From assembly GCA_027569505.1 (NCBI GenBank), contig JAPDFF010000103.1:1-64000 (forward strand): a stretch of 64,000 nt of DNA, read 5' to 3'. Position numbers and translations under genes: made by a program. The stretch comes from Chloridium humicola (taxonomy: Eukaryota; Ascomycota; Sordariomycetes; Chaetosphaeriales; Chaetosphaeriaceae). The notes under the pieces are model-generated. The model did no database searches. It saw nothing but the letters and a program-made list of their open reading frames with translations, and was not told the origin of the DNA. How positions within the stretch are numbered: the first letter of the stretch is position 1; every line of letters starts with the position of its first letter. Shown in pieces: positions 45,876 to 56,182 of the stretch.

Positions 45876-46988
45876 TCACAGCTCATTCTGCTTCCGGCGC
45901 AGATCAAACACGCGAATGGCCTCCTCAGCCGCCTTGACACCGCTCAGCGCCATAGCCCCAAAAGTCGGGCCCATGCGGTTGGCGCCGTCAATCTCGGAGA
46001 GCTCCATGCCGCCCACAATCAGGCCCGGCACGATCTCGCGCGTGTTCTTGACAATGGCGTCCTCGGCGCGTTGCATGTCCAGCCCGCGCATACCCTCGAG
46101 CTGCTCCAGCTGCTTCATGCTGACCAGGCGCTTGACTGAGAACGCGCCGAAGGGGCCTGTGTTTGCCATTAGCATCTCCATCTATCAAGGGGAAAGAAGG
46201 GGCAAAAAAAAAGACTTACCATCATGCCCCGTCGTCGAAATCACTACCGGCGCATTAATCGTATTCGGATCCATACAACTCTGATCATCATGATGCATCG
46301 ACACCAGCGTCCAATTCGTCACCACCCCCGCAATCCTCACACCCTCCCCCTCCCCGTCCACCCCAGACCTCGTAATCAAATCCTCCACCGTCGTCGCATT
46401 AAACATCTTGACATTCTCCATCGCCAACACCTTCGCCAGCACCGTACTCGTAAACAGCGCCGCGTGCTTCACCACCACATACTCCCCCTCGTCCTCGTAC
46501 GGCACGCCGACCTCGCGCAGGAACACATCGGCCGGCTTGCGCATCACCATGGCGCTGAAGAGTTGTCCGCCGAGCCAGGCGCCGCCGCCGGGCGCGACGC
46601 CCGCTTCGAGGATGGTGATGCGCAGGTCGGGGCGGAGTTTGCCGAGGGTGTAGGCGGCCGAGAGGCCGCAGGAGCCGGCGCCGACGATGACGATGTCGGA
46701 TTCGGCGTGGTGGTCGAGGTCGGTGAAGTCTAAATGGGTGAGGGGTGGTTAGTGATGGGTGGGGAGTGGGGGACCTAGGCGAAGGGGGGGCGTACAGCGC
46801 CGGGTCATGGCGCGCGAGACGGTGCTCTCGCGGATGGGCGCAAAGGAGAAGTTGTCCCAGTTGCCCATCATGTCGGCGAGGGGCTTGGTGAGGCCGGCGG
46901 GGTGGTTTTCAGTACCGACATTGGCCTTCTTGAGGTTGAAGGCGAGCTCGGCGTGCTGCTGGACAGGGGAGATGGCGGCGGGAGGCAT
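45876..46988 (-). CDS. thi4: Thi4 thiazole synthase (single-turnover)
   Basis: Three exons, 46796-46988, 46220-46729 and 45876-46156 (introns 66 and 63 nt), give 327 residues, matching yeast Thi4 (326). It makes the adenylated thiazole of thiamine from NAD and glycine, donating its own cysteine sulfur. Visible motifs: NAD-binding IVIVGAGSCGLSAAY, GGGAWLGGQLF, and the sulfur-donor segment HHDDQSCMDPNTINAP with Cys216 equivalent to yeast Cys205, so this is the suicidal rather than the sulfide-using type. The C-terminal block GLIVGGMELSEIDGANRMGPTFGAM is intact. A TPP riboswitch lies in a leader intron upstream, so expression should fall when thiamine is plentiful. Confidence 0.97.
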
Positions 46989-47016
46989 TTTTGCTTAGGC
47001 AGAGGGGTTGGTTGAT

Positions 47017-47218
47017 CTGCGAGTGTTAGGAGCTCTGCCATCACGGCGGAAGCACGGGAAGAAGCATGATCCTTTCGCTGGTATTATCCAGATCAAGTTT
47101 CGGCCGTATAATCTCAGCCGCTCCGGTGCTGTCTTCTGTCCATGGCTTTCCCGGTGAGGAGGTCATGGATGGAAGGCAGCAGCCGGATTGGCACCGGCTC
47201 ATGCATTCAGATAGTTAC
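47017..47218 (-). other. Predicted 5'UTR intron of thi4
   Basis: Donor CAG|GTAACT at 47218, branch-like CTAAC and acceptor CGCAG at 47017; 202 nt, 28 nt upstream of the thi4 ATG. The TPP aptamer fills most of it. A 42-codon upstream frame (47475 to 47347) precedes the intron if transcription starts upstream of 47475. Confidence 0.7.
47064..47204 (-). promoter_or_regulatory. TPP riboswitch aptamer in thi4 leader
   Basis: Read on the minus strand. P1 pairs GCATGA (47199-47204) with TCATGC (47064-47069). P2 and J3/2 show CCGGTGCC...GGCTGAGA...ATACGG, with the invariant CTGAGA at 47112-47117. The pyrophosphate-binding P4/P5 arm reads GATCTGGATAATACCAGC (47078-47095). A fungal-type extended P3 (about 70 nt) has CCGG.TGCTG pairing with CAGCA.CCGG. 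In Neurospora such aptamers in THI4 and NMT1 introns control alternative splicing, so TPP binding here probably changes splice-site choice and leads to non-productive leaders. Confidence 0.93.
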
Positions 47219-48122
47219 CTGAAGATGACGCAACTGATCATCGCGGGATGGGACACCATTGAAAGGTCGCCATGGCTTCTTCGGCTCCGGGATGGGACGG
47301 CATCATGTACCAGACGGTTCGTCGGTCTGGGCTGTGGTTAGAGAGGTCATGGTGAGGGGGTGAGAGTGCATGCGCACGATACTTGGGAGCTGTTGAGCTG
47401 GTCTTGAGCAAGGCGGTTGAGGGGCTGGGATGTCGAAACAACGGGTAGCTTAGAAGAGAAGAAGAAGAGTAACATCAAGTGAGAGCTGAGACGTCCCTTT
47501 ATACTACTCTCACCTCCAGGTTCCCACCGGCTCCCCACGGCTCAGATGAACACAACGACCCCCACGCACCCCTCTTCTCCTCCCCTCCGATCTCTCAAAC
47601 CCCTCACTCATCCCAGCCAGTTCTGAGTGTTGAACTGGTGGAGGAGGGTTGCAATGACAACCCAATGACGATATCAGACCAACACGGGCCGCATCCGGGT
47701 GCTACCCCAGGTGCATGAGCCTCCATTCTCGGCAGGGAACAGCTTGCACTTCGGCTGAACTGTCCGGACTGTGTGGTCCGGTTGATTATGGGTCTGCAGA
47801 TGACAAGCTAGAATTGGCCAATACAGATCGTTGTGTTAGAAATACTTGTCAAAACTAAAAAGAAAAACAACGCAGCCGGTCCGGCTTCTCCAACCCGCAT
47901 CCGGGGGTCCGGACCTCCGCAGCCCGAGATCGGAGAGGGATTATTAGGGGACATGACTTGGCAGGTATCAATTCCTCGAACATTCTTCTCGTAGGATTAA
48001 AGATGAGATCGTAATAATGAATGATGCTCGGTGGTAGTGAGAAGTGAAATAGGAAAGGGGGGCGAAAAGGGGTAGAAAGGGGGGTACAAAACAGGTTCGC
48101 TTAAACAGCAGAGCCGCAACGA
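47219..48122. other. thi4 promoter and spacer to the surface-protein gene
   Basis: Holds the presumed first thi4 leader exon (up to about 47470), the TATA element, then a spacer with four TCCGG motifs between 47763 and 47915, including the perfect palindrome GGTCCGGACC at 47906-47915. No gene seen. Confidence 0.5.
47498..47503 (-). promoter_or_regulatory. TATA box of thi4
   Basis: GTATAAAGG on the minus strand, about 510 nt upstream of the ATG. It would place transcription start near 47465-47475, before the riboswitch intron. Confidence 0.5.
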
Positions 48123-49067
48123 TCACACCCCCAATCCACCACCCACCATAGCCAAGAACGCAGGAAACCAAATCCAACCACCAAACGCACTGAACCGAGC
48201 GCCCGCGGCCGTAGCAACCGGAGGCGCAGCCGTGGTCGGCCGATATGGTGTATGAGTTGCGGCGGTCGTGGTCGTAGAAGGGAGCTTCGGATTCCCAGGC
48301 GGTGTCGTGCTGCTTCCCGTCTCCTCCGTACATCCCGAAGTATCAACTACAGTCGTGGTTGTGCTCGTTGTGGTTGTTGTTGCGGGCAGCGCAGATTCGG
48401 CTTCTGTGCATGGCGCGGACTGGCCGGTACCGTACGGGGTGCATCCATGGCAGGGCGCGCCGGGAGTATAGCCCGGAACAGTGCCAATGTAGGTTGATGT
48501 GGTGCAGGTGCTGCAGTACTGGATGGTGATGGTGACGGTGTTTTCCGTCGCTGTTGCGCAGGAGGTCTGCAAAGGGGGTTGTTGGTGACTGTCACTACCC
48601 CCGAATACGAGTTGGAGCACACTTACCACCGTGACCGTGGCATCATCCGTTGACGACGGCGTACCGAAAACGCATGGGTAGCAAGGGAGGTTTGTCGTCG
48701 GCGTGGCGCAGATTGAACGTGTAAGAGTTGACACACACTCGGTGATGGTTTCGGTGACTGTGAGCTGCGTCAAGGAAACATTCCAGAGGAAGAGATCCAT
48801 GGCTTCATACCTGTTGATCCCTCTGGACAGTATTCCTTCATTTCAACCATGTATATCTTCTCGACGCCAACCCAGGAGTTGCACTGCGGTGCTGGATTTG
48901 GATATCGTGCTAAACTTCGGTTAGAAGTGTCTGCCAGGGGAATATCTGGACTGTCACTTACCGACTAAGCCAGTCTCTCCATTTTCGTCCTTCAACAAGG
49001 CATTGCCACCAACGGCTGGGTCTGGCAGACTGGCAAACGCCAGGAGCAGACAGTGTGAGATGCGCAT
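48123..49067 (-). CDS. GPI-anchor-type Thr/Cys-rich surface protein
   Basis: Four exons, 48962-49067, 48811-48909, 48627-48757 and 48123-48566 (introns 52, 53 and 60 nt), give 259 residues. The N-terminus MRISHCLLLAFASLP is a probable signal peptide. The body is rich in Thr and Cys with paired cysteines (CYPC, CSTC, CHGC). A Thr/Pro-rich stalk, likely O-glycosylated, runs from about residue 175. The C-terminus ends in an uncharged hydrophobic segment (FGGWIWFPAFLAMVGGG) after a small-residue region, as expected for GPI attachment. Intron 2 has two adjacent acceptors, CAG and CACAG 7 nt apart; only the downstream one keeps frame. A cell-wall or plasma-membrane surface role is inferred; no named family recognised. 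Confidence 0.72.
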
Positions 49068-51434
49068 GTGAGTTTCAGGGGGAGGCAACAACCTCTTGAC
49101 AAACAGATACAGTATGATAATCTCAGCCAGTATGCTGTAAGGTCGGAAAGACTCAAGAGACAGCTGGACTAGGGCAGACTAGCATGCAAGCGAGCAGGGA
49201 GAGGGTGTTATGTGTGGTTCCAGCGACACCAGCTTTCAAGACATCAAGATTACCGGAAACCAGGGTGACAACCATGACATTGTGGCCCAACCCTGTGTCC
49301 ACGAGTTGCAACTGTGCAATTTCTCCGGTAAGCTCTGTCCTCCAAGACCATCATTCGAGTCCAAGAACCAGGTGACGAGCTGGATACAGTGTTCGCAACA
49401 CAGGGTGTGTACTCTGTATCTCAGCAAGACATGCCTCTGGTTTATCCGACTCTTCTCTCGCTTCAGTCAGAATGTTTGCTGCACCCGGCGCTGAAGCAGC
49501 GATCAGCAGTCAAGCTGAAGGCCCAACCGCATCATCCGACTTGACCGAGCTTCTGAAATGTCCCTGGCGTCTTGAGTTGATGAGGAGATCCAAAATAAGT
49601 TGGAGTCCCCAGAACGCAACGTTAACTCTGTAACGGGCAACCTGTCTCACCAAGAAGTGGCACCAAGCCACAAATGACGGACATAGGAGCTGTGAGCGCA
49701 CAGAAAAAAACCAGCAACATGCTCAGGGGAAGGCTTGGGGCCGTGCCAGATCCCCCTCAGATAAATGGCTGGCCAGCTGAACACCAGAGGCATGAGACAG
49801 CGAGGTGTGGCTGTGAGGGGAGGAGATGGCCAGGTTGCGCAATCTCACTCGAGTTGACAGTGTTTGGCGCCAGCAGATCCAAGACATCTGCTGTTACCCG
49901 TGTGGCACGCCAGCTGTGTGACCCGAGTGGAGGGGCTGCCGCATCGGACGGGTATCGCGCAGCATGGGGATCGTGCGATCGTGGGTGGGCATCGCGGGCT
50001 GAACTCGCGCGTGGCAAACAAAGCCAAAGGAGCGAATCGGGAGGCAGAGGAAAGGAGCCATGGCGGCTCTCTGCTGCAGGTTCCTGAGAAGAGGTTAATC
50101 TCATCTTAACTTTCCCATCCGTTCAGGTGTTGATACCACGGAATCTGATTGGAGTTCTAATTTGGGAAGAGGAGAAAAAAAAAAAACAACGACAATCCGG
50201 GAAACTGTGATGACGGCGACGGGACTGACATCACCGACGTGGCCATTCACGATGTCCGGATTTTCTCCCAAGGCCTGAGGTGGTGATGCCGTAAGCAAAG
50301 ATTTGGAATGTGTAAGGAATACGAAGGAGCAGGAACTGCGTCGGCAATTCGGGGAGGAGGGGGCAGTTTTTGTGGGCTTCGAGGGCAATGTTCTTTCCCT
50401 GCATTGTTGACATGCAGGGCGGCAGACGGATACAATGCTGACTAAACACCTTCCAAACCGCAAGAAACGGGAAGACTCTTCCTCGAAACATGAGGCAAGA
50501 CCAGCAACCCGGGAAGGCACTGGCAGGCAGCAACCGGTGCCTGTCTCGAGTCCCGATGTCCCGGTCTCGACTGGGCTGTGAGTCTGAGACCCTCCACACT
50601 GGGACTAACGCATCGTGTCACCTCCTTTAGCCTCACCTCGCTTCAAACTTCCAACCAGATCGAGTAACACTCTCTTCGACTCCAGGTTCTGCCTGAGTGT
50701 CATTCTTGCTTCTGTTGGCTCTCACGGTATATCCCTTAAGCCATGGCTTCTCCCGCGCACCAATCCGGATCTCTGGTGTTGCCTGTGCCGCCCCATCAGC
50801 CCGGCTCCTTGAACATTCAGGGACCGTGGAAGCAGGACGCCAATATGATCACGCCTTGTAACAGACATATCGACCTCGCGGTGGCGGCAATGGCGATCCC
50901 CGGGCCCGTCTGAGCTTCAACTCCCGGCCCCGTCTTCCGTCCATCCCCGGTCTGTTCAGCTTCTTCGCCTTTCACCTCGCTGCACGCTGCTCGCCGCACG
51001 CTGCTCGCCGCAGCAGCTGCTCTCAGCTACCGCCTTGGTTTTGCAATCTCCCTGACCCAACCGGTCAGAAGCGGTGGCCCAATGGCGAAAGCCGACTTGC
51101 CCGAGCCTTCAAGGTCTTGGATGGAGACCGACATCTTCAGTCTCTATGGTTGCCACCCACCAAACCCTCGCGATCTAACCTTTCTCAATTTAGCAGTCGC
51201 CGGGAGCTGCAGTTGGTTCATGATCATGAACCGCATCCAACGGGCCGTCCCATATCTCAAGACGCTTTTCATATCATCTTCTTTGTCGCTCTCCGTCTGG
51301 GTATATATAACCTCAACCGAGTGCGCCTTGCAAATCCTGATCTGTAAACCTGGTAGCTTGATCTGAGATTTGCCTAGAGATATCTTTCAGCCATCTGCAA
51401 AGCATCGAGCCAGAGAGAAGAAAACTGCCCCACG
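49068..51434. other. Divergent intergenic region
   Basis: No gene supported between the surface-protein gene (-) and the questin-oxidase-like gene (+). An A10 run lies near 50176-50187. A core promoter is evident at the right end (next entry). Confidence 0.45.
51302..51310 (+). promoter_or_regulatory. TATA box of the questin-oxidase-like gene
   Basis: TATATATAA lies about 130 nt upstream of the ATG at 51435, a strong consensus at typical fungal spacing. Confidence 0.6.
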
Positions 51435-52734
51435 ATGGCCCAAACTACAGCACGAACCAGGTTTGACAAGCTCCTGGCAAACACACATGTTGATCATGCC
51501 ATACTCCAGGCAGATGGCCGGCACAATGAGATACCCTCAGTAAGTCCACTTTTCAGTCAAGCAGAGGGCAACACTGACTTGGCCAGACGCTCGCTGTCCT
51601 TCTTTTTATTGGTGTGACGAAGGACCGTCTCCGGGCCGCATACGATGCGATGAAGGGCGATCTCTCTCCCTGGGAGCCTTCTCCGAGGAACATTGTCGAT
51701 GAACATGACAAGGTCCAATTGCTGGGCGACGTCAGGTGCGAGCGTGTCGTGGATAATCTGCCGAGAACATCAGCTAACAAAACCCCAGATTCCAACGGGC
51801 GTATATGACTTATTTCAGCATGGACATCAACCGGTTCTTGGGCAACCCCAAGGCCCTTGTTATCTCCCACCTCTTCTTCGGAGATCGCCCTCTGGTATTC
51901 GCCCTTTTCTCTGGCGTCGGTCGGCCCCTCACGCTCCTCAGCGACAGCATCGAGTCAAGGACTGCCCTCATGGTAATGCAGTCGCTGACCCTGGCTGCCG
52001 TCGAGTGGATGGAGCCCATGCGCGAAATCCTTATGGAGGCCCAGCTGGCCGAGCCTCCCAACGAACGCCAGTCTCCGGAGGATCTCCTCAACCGAGTCAC
52101 ATACGACGGACGTTTCAGTGGAGTCATGAAAGGCGGCCCAGGCTTCCATGGCCTCCCTTACATCTTCAACAATGCCATCACGCGGGCAGCGGTTACCGAG
52201 TACGTCTGGCGTCTCGACTCCACCGACCTACCACTCGTCCTCCAGCAGCTTTCGGCCCTTTCAGTCGTCCTCTCCTGCGGAACCCACAAACCTAACCAAC
52301 CCGCCTTCGACCTCTACCTCAACCACCTCCCAACATGCGTCCACAGCACCAAGGTCATCCTCGAAAACTGGGTCGAAGACTTGCATCACGGAGATATCCT
52401 GGTCAAAGGACTCTGGCTCCTCGTCGTACTCACTTACATAACACAGCTGAGGCCGACCATGGACGGCACACTACTAGTCCCGCCGCAGCCCGCGGGGCAG
52501 AACCAGAGCTGGACGCCGATTTACAGCGAGATTCGGGCGCAGGCGATGCCCGAGGGCAGGTACGGCGATGTGCAGCTGGTGAGGGCGCTGAGGAGCCTGA
52601 GGGAGCTGGCGAGGGCGTATGGCGCGGTGCATGGGAGGGTGTATTTGCATGCGGCGTGGAAGCTGATGAATCAGTGGACGGGATGGACGGGGTTGGGGAT
52701 TGATCGGGAGGTGTCGTTGAATATTCGGTTGTAA
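51435..52734 (+). CDS. Questin-oxidase-like (AflY/GedK, DUF4243) protein
   Basis: Three exons, 51435-51539, 51587-51735 and 51789-52734 (47- and 53-nt introns, phases 0 and 2), give 399 residues. The layout resembles the questin oxidase family, whose characterised members perform Baeyer-Villiger-type ring opening of anthraquinones in fungal polyketide pathways. Family-like features: an early His-Asn (HNEIP), a short helical block after it, a central FHGLPYIFNNAI segment, DLYLNHLPTCVHSTK, and a C-terminal RVYLHAAWKLMNQW. Similarity is judged by eye and is moderate. The usual H-N-H signature is reduced (HNEIP instead of HNHLxHH), so activity is uncertain. No polyketide synthase or other pathway gene lies nearby; it is an orphan. 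Confidence 0.6.
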
Positions 52735-53537
52735 ATGTAATGATAATGGGGGTTTGTGTGCGTTTGAAGGCTGGCGAGAGGGGTTGGCGCCACTCTGCGG
52801 GTCAGGTGGCAGTGTGAAATAAAAGTTGTTCTTCTGGAAGGGAGCTTTGGCTTCAGCGATGGTGAGGATGGTTGATGACAGACCATTAAAGGATGATGAA
52901 AACCATTGATACCCCAATATTTTGTGTGGCTCAGTGAGAAAGTCGGGCTCGTGCGAAAAAGAAAGAAGAAAAGAAGATAGGTCTGGGGCGTCACAGGAGG
53001 AATGGTGATGAAGATCAGCAAGTGAACGAGACGAAGACAGAAACACCAAAAATGATAACACAGAAGAGCGATTGTGATGACAAGACAAGAGGACCGACCA
53101 AAAGACAAAAAAAGCTCACCAACTAGCCCTCCACCCACGCCGGATGTGGAGAGGTTGTCGGTTACGAAGACCCTTCACTTGAAGGATCTTACTTCGACTG
53201 ACGAAGGAGTCGAACTCGGTCATTTCGGTTGCTAATAGGCCTCCAAAATCCCAACCCCCAATACCGCTGGGCTACCGAGCCATTGGGGGGTGGTGATAGT
53301 ATGTCGATCATCCAAATACATATAATTCTGGTCTGGCTGGGAGGGGCGGGAAGGAGGGCGGCGTGACTTCAGATGGAAGGCGGTCAAAGGGGAGCAGGCT
53401 GGCCCCTCGGGCTGGAAGGAACGTGAGTGTCTTTCTCGACCAAAACAAACCCGAGTTCTTCAGACATAGCATAGCATCTGGAATACAACCAACTCCCCCC
53501 AACAACCAAAGGCAACTCCCACAAGAATCCAGCACCC
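52735..53537. other. Convergent spacer holding a Pol III-like element
   Basis: 3' regions of the questin-oxidase-like gene and the LCCL gene, plus the candidate small-RNA element described separately at 53107-53281. Confidence 0.5.
53107..53281 (-). ncRNA. Candidate Pol III-transcribed, tRNA-like element
   Basis: On the minus strand an A-box match (TAGCCCAGCGG, 53264-53274) is followed 46 nt later by a B-box match (GAGTTCGACTCC, 53206-53217), and T7 occurs at 53107-53113. GGCTCGGT (53274-53281) can pair with ACCGAGTT (53213-53220), enclosing a GGTTG/CAACC stem; two further hairpins follow (CTTCG/CGAAG, and ATCCTTCA/TGAAGGGT). I could not fold a standard cloverleaf: no T-stem and no proper acceptor 3' strand. 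It may be a degenerate tRNA, a tRNA-derived SINE or an unrelated Pol III RNA. Confidence 0.4.
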
Positions 53538-55583
53538 TCACCAATACCCCTCCCCCTGACTCCAACTCCCATTCGCAAACCACGTCCCCGCCTCGGAATA
53601 ATCCAACGCCCCCCCCCCCTCCGTCAAAAACCCAAACCTAAAATACTCATCCACCTTCAACCCCCCCTTCCTCCTCCCCCAAACAAACACCTGCTCCTCC
53701 AACCCCCTCTCCGCAAACCACCCTCTAAACCTCTCCACATCATTAACCAACACACTCACGCCCCTCAACGGCGTCCCCCTCGCCCTCGCCAGCCCTTCAA
53801 CCCCCTCCCCCAACCCCTTCCACTTCACCCACATCTCCATCCCCCCACCCTCCCCCACCCCTTCTCCCCCTTCTGTCCCCGCCCACTTAACCATCGGCCA
53901 CACCACCTCCGGCACCAACCCCCCCTTTTCTCCTCCCCCCCCACCATACAACCCATCCCCCCGCAACCCATCCGCCGTCTGCACCACAGCATCAAACCCC
54001 CACCTCCCCACCCCATTGACAAACAACCCCAGCCCCAACCCCTGACACACCCACCCCACCCGCGTCTGCGTCGCCGTCCCGGGGAGCAACAACAGCGCGA
54101 GGATATAGTGGTGTAACCTCAGCTTCAGCCCAGGCAGCGCCGCTAACATTCCCAACCCTGCTCCAAAACTCAGATATAGCGCCAGATAGGCTGGCAGCCT
54201 GCCCTCGCGATACAAAGTGCGCGCTTGGAGGAGCGCAAGGGTGATGACGACGAGGATGATAACCACCAGCGCGAGGACCGACCCGGGCTGGGCGAACAGG
54301 TCGGAGGGGGTGAGGCGGGCGATGGGGATGAGGGGTTCGAGGGTTTTGTTTGAGAGGGCGGCGAGCCAGAAGGGGGTGAGCCAGAAGAGGGTGAGGGTTA
54401 GGGACTTTGTTGAGAGGGTGGTGGGGGCATGGGTATGGGTATGGGGAGGGGGAGGGGGGGAGAGGGCGCGGCGGATGGTGGTGAGGTAGAGGAGGGCTGC
54501 GGTGAAGAGGGCGGGGAGGAGGCGGGAGGAGTAGGTGGAGATGAGGGAGGGGAGGAGGGTTGATGAGGTGGGGGTGGAGAGATTGGGGGGGTCGGAGATG
54601 AGGGCGACGTGGGTGAATATGAAGGTGAAGGTGGGGAAGAAGAGGAGGGCGGGGGAGGGGGTGAGGAGGGTGAGGGCGAGGGTGAAGGTTAGGGAGAGGG
54701 GGAGGGAGATGGTCCAGCGCGGGTCCGGGGCGGTGCATTTGAGGGACGGGTCGGTGGTGATGGTGAAGGAGAGCGGGAAGGAGGAGTCGAAGGGGATGGA
54801 GTCGATGCCGTGCTGGGAGGAGGAGAAGTACTGGTAGTACTCCCCGATGAGCGTTACGACGCCGCACCCGCCGGTTGTGTCGTCGATGGCGCCCGCGTGG
54901 ATAGCCGCGCCACAGAGGAACGAGTCGCCGCGGTAGGGCCCGCCGCCGCCTCCGCCGATCACAAGAGGGCGGAAGTTGACGTCCTGGGGGCCGACGTGGT
55001 GCGGGTTGAGCACACGGACGCCAGCGCAATCAGCGGGGCAGCGGAAGGCAAAGGAGGTGTTGGAAAAGGGGCGGCAGTCGACGCCGTCGAGCCCGCACTC
55101 GTTGTTGCGCCGCCAGAGGGTGTCGACGCAGTCGATATGGCGGATGGCGGTTCCAGCCGCATCAGTGGCCGTCCCCTTGCTGAGAATCAGGGGCGTCGCC
55201 AGGGAGACAGCCCACGCAACCAGAAAGACCACCAACAACACAACCCTCTGCCACCGCCGCGGAAGTACTTTCTCCAGCCATTTCCTCGGCAGTTCCTGGA
55301 CCGACGGGAAAAGGGGGTTGATGGTGTAAACCTTGGGAGGATCAGGACCATGGAGGAAGGCAAGCCATCTGGGCGTCCTGCTTCGCGTCCAAAACCCCCT
55401 CCTCTTCTCCTTCGCTTGAGAAGATTGTCGTTCTCGCGGTACAGGCCGAATACCGTCGTCCAGCTCGAACTGCTCGTGGTCCTCGCCGTCGAGCAGCTGG
55501 GCCTCCTCGTCGGTAACCTCGGTAAGGTGCACCTCGATTTCCTCCCCCCCGTCGTCAAATCTGACTCTCTTGTCCCGTGCCAT
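53538..55583 (-). CDS. LCCL-domain multispanning membrane protein
   Basis: Intronless, 681 residues. The acidic N-terminus (about 1-60) and a basic linker lead to a membrane span near 110-135. Then comes an extracytoplasmic LCCL domain (about 150-270) with conserved cysteines in CPADCAG, FLCGAAIHAGAI and GGCGVV, ending near GEYYQYFSSSQHGI. About seven to eight hydrophobic spans follow up to residue ~560, and the C-terminal soluble tail ends ANGSWSQGEGYW. Fungal LCCL proteins share this single-LCCL plus polytopic architecture; their role is unknown, with cell-surface or endomembrane location expected. The coding strand is C-rich in the middle and G-rich for the last 500 nt. Start MARDKRVRFDD is the only early Met. 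Confidence 0.88.
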   Translation of the reverse strand: MARDKRVRFDDGGEEIEVHLTEVTDEEAQLLDGEDHEQFELDDGIRPVPRERQSSQAKEKRRGFWTRSRTPRWLAFLHGPDPPKVYTINPLFPSVQELPRKWLEKVLPRRWQRVVLLVVFLVAWAVSLATPLILSKGTATDAAGTAIRHIDCVDTLWRRNNECGLDGVDCRPFSNTSFAFRCPADCAGVRVLNPHHVGPQDVNFRPLVIGGGGGGPYRGDSFLCGAAIHAGAIDDTTGGCGVVTLIGEYYQYFSSSQHGIDSIPFDSSFPLSFTITTDPSLKCTAPDPRWTISLPLSLTFTLALTLLTPSPALLFFPTFTFIFTHVALISDPPNLSTPTSSTLLPSLISTYSSRLLPALFTAALLYLTTIRRALSPPPPPHTHTHAPTTLSTKSLTLTLFWLTPFWLAALSNKTLEPLIPIARLTPSDLFAQPGSVLALVVIILVVITLALLQARTLYREGRLPAYLALYLSFGAGLGMLAALPGLKLRLHHYILALLLLPGTATQTRVGWVCQGLGLGLFVNGVGRWGFDAVVQTADGLRGDGLYGGGGGEKGGLVPEVVWPMVKWAGTEGGEGVGEGGGMEMWVKWKGLGEGVEGLARARGTPLRGVSVLVNDVERFRGWFAERGLEEQVFVWGRRKGGLKVDEYFRFGFLTEGGGALDYSEAGTWFANGSWSQGEGYW

Positions 55584-56182
55584 AATTCACACGCGCCCCA
55601 GGAGAAGATTTTGTCACCCGTTGCACGCGCCCATCAAGTCTTAGAAGTTGTGGTGATTTGTGATCTGGGGCAGGTCAGCCTTGAACGATATGCCGAACAG
55701 GGGTCAGGGGTCACCAACTCTGCATGAAACGCTGAAATCCCACCACAGAGCAAAGAACTGAGGGCTTCCAAAGACTAGAATGCTTCAAGAACGCATATAA
55801 AGAGAGAAACGAGTGAATAAAAGACAGAAACTAAAGAAGTTTCAAAGACGACTGAGGCTGAAGAGTGGATGAAGCCCCAGGGTCGCTTCAGCTGGACCTG
55901 ATCAGACCATTGGGTTCTGGCCAGCCAATGACTAAGCAGATGGCGCTGGATATCGGCTTGGCCAGGAGGGATACGAAGACAAAAAGTTGGGAGGACGCAG
56001 TGGTGGCTGCTTTAAGTTGCTCTTCATTTCCGACCCTTCATTATCATTGCCGACGACACACGTCAGGCCCGGCCGTGGCTAATCCTACAACATTGGCTTC
56101 CAGTAGAGTGGCAAGTAAAATTACAATAATATCACACAGCGCTGATCCGCTCTCCCCTCACAATCCCTAAGTCACCTCCCGC
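55584..56182. other. Spacer upstream of the LCCL gene
   Basis: Contains the LCCL promoter and the mam33 3'UTR. No gene seen. Confidence 0.5.

Noticed and set aside
45876..47218. thi4 linked with phosphoketolase as a thiamine-related cluster
   Set aside because: Phosphoketolase uses TPP, but the genes are about 25 kb apart with unrelated genes between; co-location is not meaningful.
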